A stretch of 64,000 nt of DNA from Cupriavidus laharis (GTDB lineage: Bacteria > Pseudomonadota > Gammaproteobacteria > Burkholderiales > Burkholderiaceae), in the NCBI RefSeq assembly GCF_914271435.1, contig NZ_CAJZAI010000002.1, forward strand, positions 372,001-436,000, given 5' to 3'. The notes beneath the pieces were generated by a model. It worked only from the letters and a program-made list of their open reading frames with translations. It did no database searches and was not told the origin of the DNA. Numbering within the stretch: the first letter of the stretch is position 1; each line of letters starts with the position of its first letter. Position numbers and translations under genes: made by a program. Shown piece by piece: positions 62,759-64,000 of this stretch.

Positions 62759-63562
62759 GTGATCGCTCAGCCACCTCCTGTTGCTAGCCGCCAGGACACC
62801 GAACAGGAAAATCGCCTGGTGAGCGCGCTCGCGCGCGGCATTGGTGTTCTCGGCTGCTTCTCGCCGTCGGTGCAGGAGCTGTCCGGCAAGGCGCTGATGG
62901 AAATGACCGGGCTGCCCAAACCCACGCTGACCCGCATGCTCGACACGTTGTGCGAACTGGGCCTGCTGCACTATTCGGAGCGGCTGTCGAAATACGTGCC
63001 CGGGATCGGCCTGCTCAACCTCGCGGTGCCGGCGCTGGCCCGCATGACGGTGCGCCAGCTCGCGCGTCCGCTCATGGAAGAACTGGCCAACCACATCGGC
63101 GGCCAGGTGCAGCTGCTGGCCGGCGTAGGCAACACGCTGACCTATGTGGAGGTGGTCCATGGCACCGGCAGCCAGATCTTCCGGCCGGAAGTCGGTACGC
63201 GGCTGTCGTTGTCGCGGACCGCGTCGGGCCGGGCTTTCGTTCTGCAGATGCCGGAACCTGAGCACGCCGCCTGGCTCTCCGACTTCACCCGCCGCAAACC
63301 CGGGCAGCGCGAATGGCTTGCGGGCCGGCTGGCCGACACCGCGCGCGACCTCGACACCCATGGCTTTTGCCGCGGCTACAGCGACCTGCACCGAGAGATA
63401 GAGACCATCGCCGTACCCATGCGCAAGCGCCGCGACGGCGAAGCGCTGGTGTTCGGTGCCGCCGTGCCCGTGTTCAGCGCACAGAGCAAACGTCTTGCCG
63501 AAGACCTTGGTCCCAGGCTGCTGACGCTCGTGCGCAACGTGGAAGCGTCACTGGGCGCGTAA
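62759..63562 (+). CDS. IclR family transcriptional regulator
   Basis: 267 aa. N-terminal winged helix (about 18-80; ENRLVSALARGIGVLGCF, MTGLPKPTLTRMLDTLCELGLL) and the C-terminal IclR effector domain (about 95-260; VHGTGSQIFRPEVGTRLSLSRTASGRAF read as GTRLSLSRTASGRAF, HGFCRGYSDLHREIETIAVPM). GTG 62759 has GAAGGAG 9 nt ahead. It presumably controls the divergent acyl-CoA dehydrogenase and the ligase 61 nt downstream. Confidence 0.93.
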   Translation: MIAQPPPVASRQDTEQENRLVSALARGIGVLGCFSPSVQELSGKALMEMTGLPKPTLTRMLDTLCELGLLHYSERLSKYVPGIGLLNLAVPALARMTVRQLARPLMEELANHIGGQVQLLAGVGNTLTYVEVVHGTGSQIFRPEVGTRLSLSRTASGRAFVLQMPEPEHAAWLSDFTRRKPGQREWLAGRLADTARDLDTHGFCRGYSDLHREIETIAVPMRKRRDGEALVFGAAVPVFSAQSKRLAEDLGPRLLTLVRNVEASLGA

Positions 63563-63623
63563 TGGCATGAAGGGCAGGAAGGGCCAGGAAGATTTCAGAC
63601 TTATCAGGAGGAGACGACCCGTC

Positions 63624-64000
63624 ATGACAACGATGCACGACTGGGCAACGCAACAGCCGGAAAAGCCGGCGCTGATCCAGACAGAGACCGGCCACACCAT
63701 TACCTATGGCGAACTCGACGCGCGCGCCACCCGTGCCGCGCAATGGCTGGTGTCGCGCGGACTGGATGCCGGCGACGGCATCGCGCTGCTGGTGGAAAAC
63801 CACCCGGGGCTGATCGAGCTGGCCTCTGCCGCCCGCCGTGTCGGGCTGTATTACACGGCGATCAACACGCATCTCGCGCCGGCCGAAGCCGCCTATGTGC
63901 TGAAGGATTGCGGCGCGAAGCTGCTGGTGGCATCGCCGGCGATGCTGCCGCTGGTGGAGGCCGTACGGGCAGCCGACGCCCACGCCCGCACGCTGCCTGT
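63624..64000 (+). CDS. AMP-dependent acyl-CoA ligase, 3' end outside the window
   Basis: The first 125 residues of an ANL-superfamily ligase: MHDWATQQPEKPALIQTETG, ITYGELDARATRAAQWLVSRG, LLVENHPGLIELASAARRVG, LYYTAINTHLAPAEAAYVL. These enzymes activate a carboxylic acid to acyl-AMP and then acyl-CoA. ATG 63624 follows AGGAGGAG. Adenylation motifs and substrate pocket lie beyond the window. Confidence 0.9.
   Translation, partial: MTTMHDWATQQPEKPALIQTETGHTITYGELDARATRAAQWLVSRGLDAGDGIALLVENHPGLIELASAARRVGLYYTAINTHLAPAEAAYVLKDCGAKLLVASPAMLPLVEAVRAADAHARTLP

Noticed and set aside
1..64000. tRNA, rRNA, insertion sequences, prophage or replication origin
   Set aside because: No transposase or integrase-like frame, no terminal inverted repeats with target duplications, and no RNA gene or DnaA-box cluster were recognised by reading; a dedicated search could still find small RNAs.

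Overview
The window is GC-rich, densely coded DNA from a Gram-negative bacterium. Bug-family periplasmic binding receptors, several OmpC-type porins, LysR/IclR/HxlR regulators, an RcoM regulator and an A-I-B ordered contact-inhibition-type locus together point to Burkholderiaceae, most likely Cupriavidus or a close relative. This assignment is by gene content only; no rRNA or tRNA is present to confirm it.

Layout. 0-5.2 kb: the end of an MFS transporter, a LysR regulator, a PAS-GAF-GGDEF-EAL protein and a DoxX protein. 5.6-12 kb: a + strand catabolic or transport run (isochorismatase-type hydrolase, Tat-exported amidohydrolase, XapX membrane protein, porin, DUF1275 protein) ending with a pyruvyl-transferase-like enzyme. 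12-21.4 kb: a cyclase-FHA protein and, upstream of it on the - strand, a complete form I carbon monoxide dehydrogenase operon coxM-S-L-G-D-E-F-mocA. It is divergent from an RcoM heme CO sensor (21.7-22.5 kb), with phased TTnnnG repeats between them. 22.6-26.7 kb: SDR enzyme, RhtA-like exporter, Bug receptor, GNAT enzyme and HxlR regulator. 26.7-35.4 kb: the nitrate assimilation operon narK-nirB-nirD-FAD reductase-nasA, preceded by an NtrC-like site, a sigma-54 promoter and a leader with two AACGGC hexaloops overlapping an intrinsic terminator (ANTAR-type attenuation). 35.8-37.6 kb: three outer-membrane-type lipoproteins (CsgG, DUF4810, DUF799). 38-48.5 kb: a two-partner secretion / contact-dependent inhibition-like locus with a giant filamentous haemagglutinin gene broken by one base in a G8 tract, a low-GC C-terminal region, a small two-helix membrane protein as candidate immunity protein, and the TpsB transporter. 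48.5-56.9 kb: a GGDEF cyclase, DHA2 exporter, TonB-dependent receptor, WrbA-like flavoprotein, an SRPBCC-ArsR pair behind a perfect 22-bp hairpin that covers its ribosome-binding site, and a porin. 57-64 kb: class A penicillin-binding protein, a small secreted protein, a shortened porin, then an acyl-CoA dehydrogenase divergent from an IclR regulator and the start of an acyl-CoA ligase.

The best-supported regulatory logic is (i) CO sensing by RcoM controlling CO oxidation and (ii) nitrogen-limitation plus nitrate-responsive control of nitrate assimilation. The most open question is the C-terminal region and candidate immunity protein of the 38-48 kb locus, together with its G8 frameshift.
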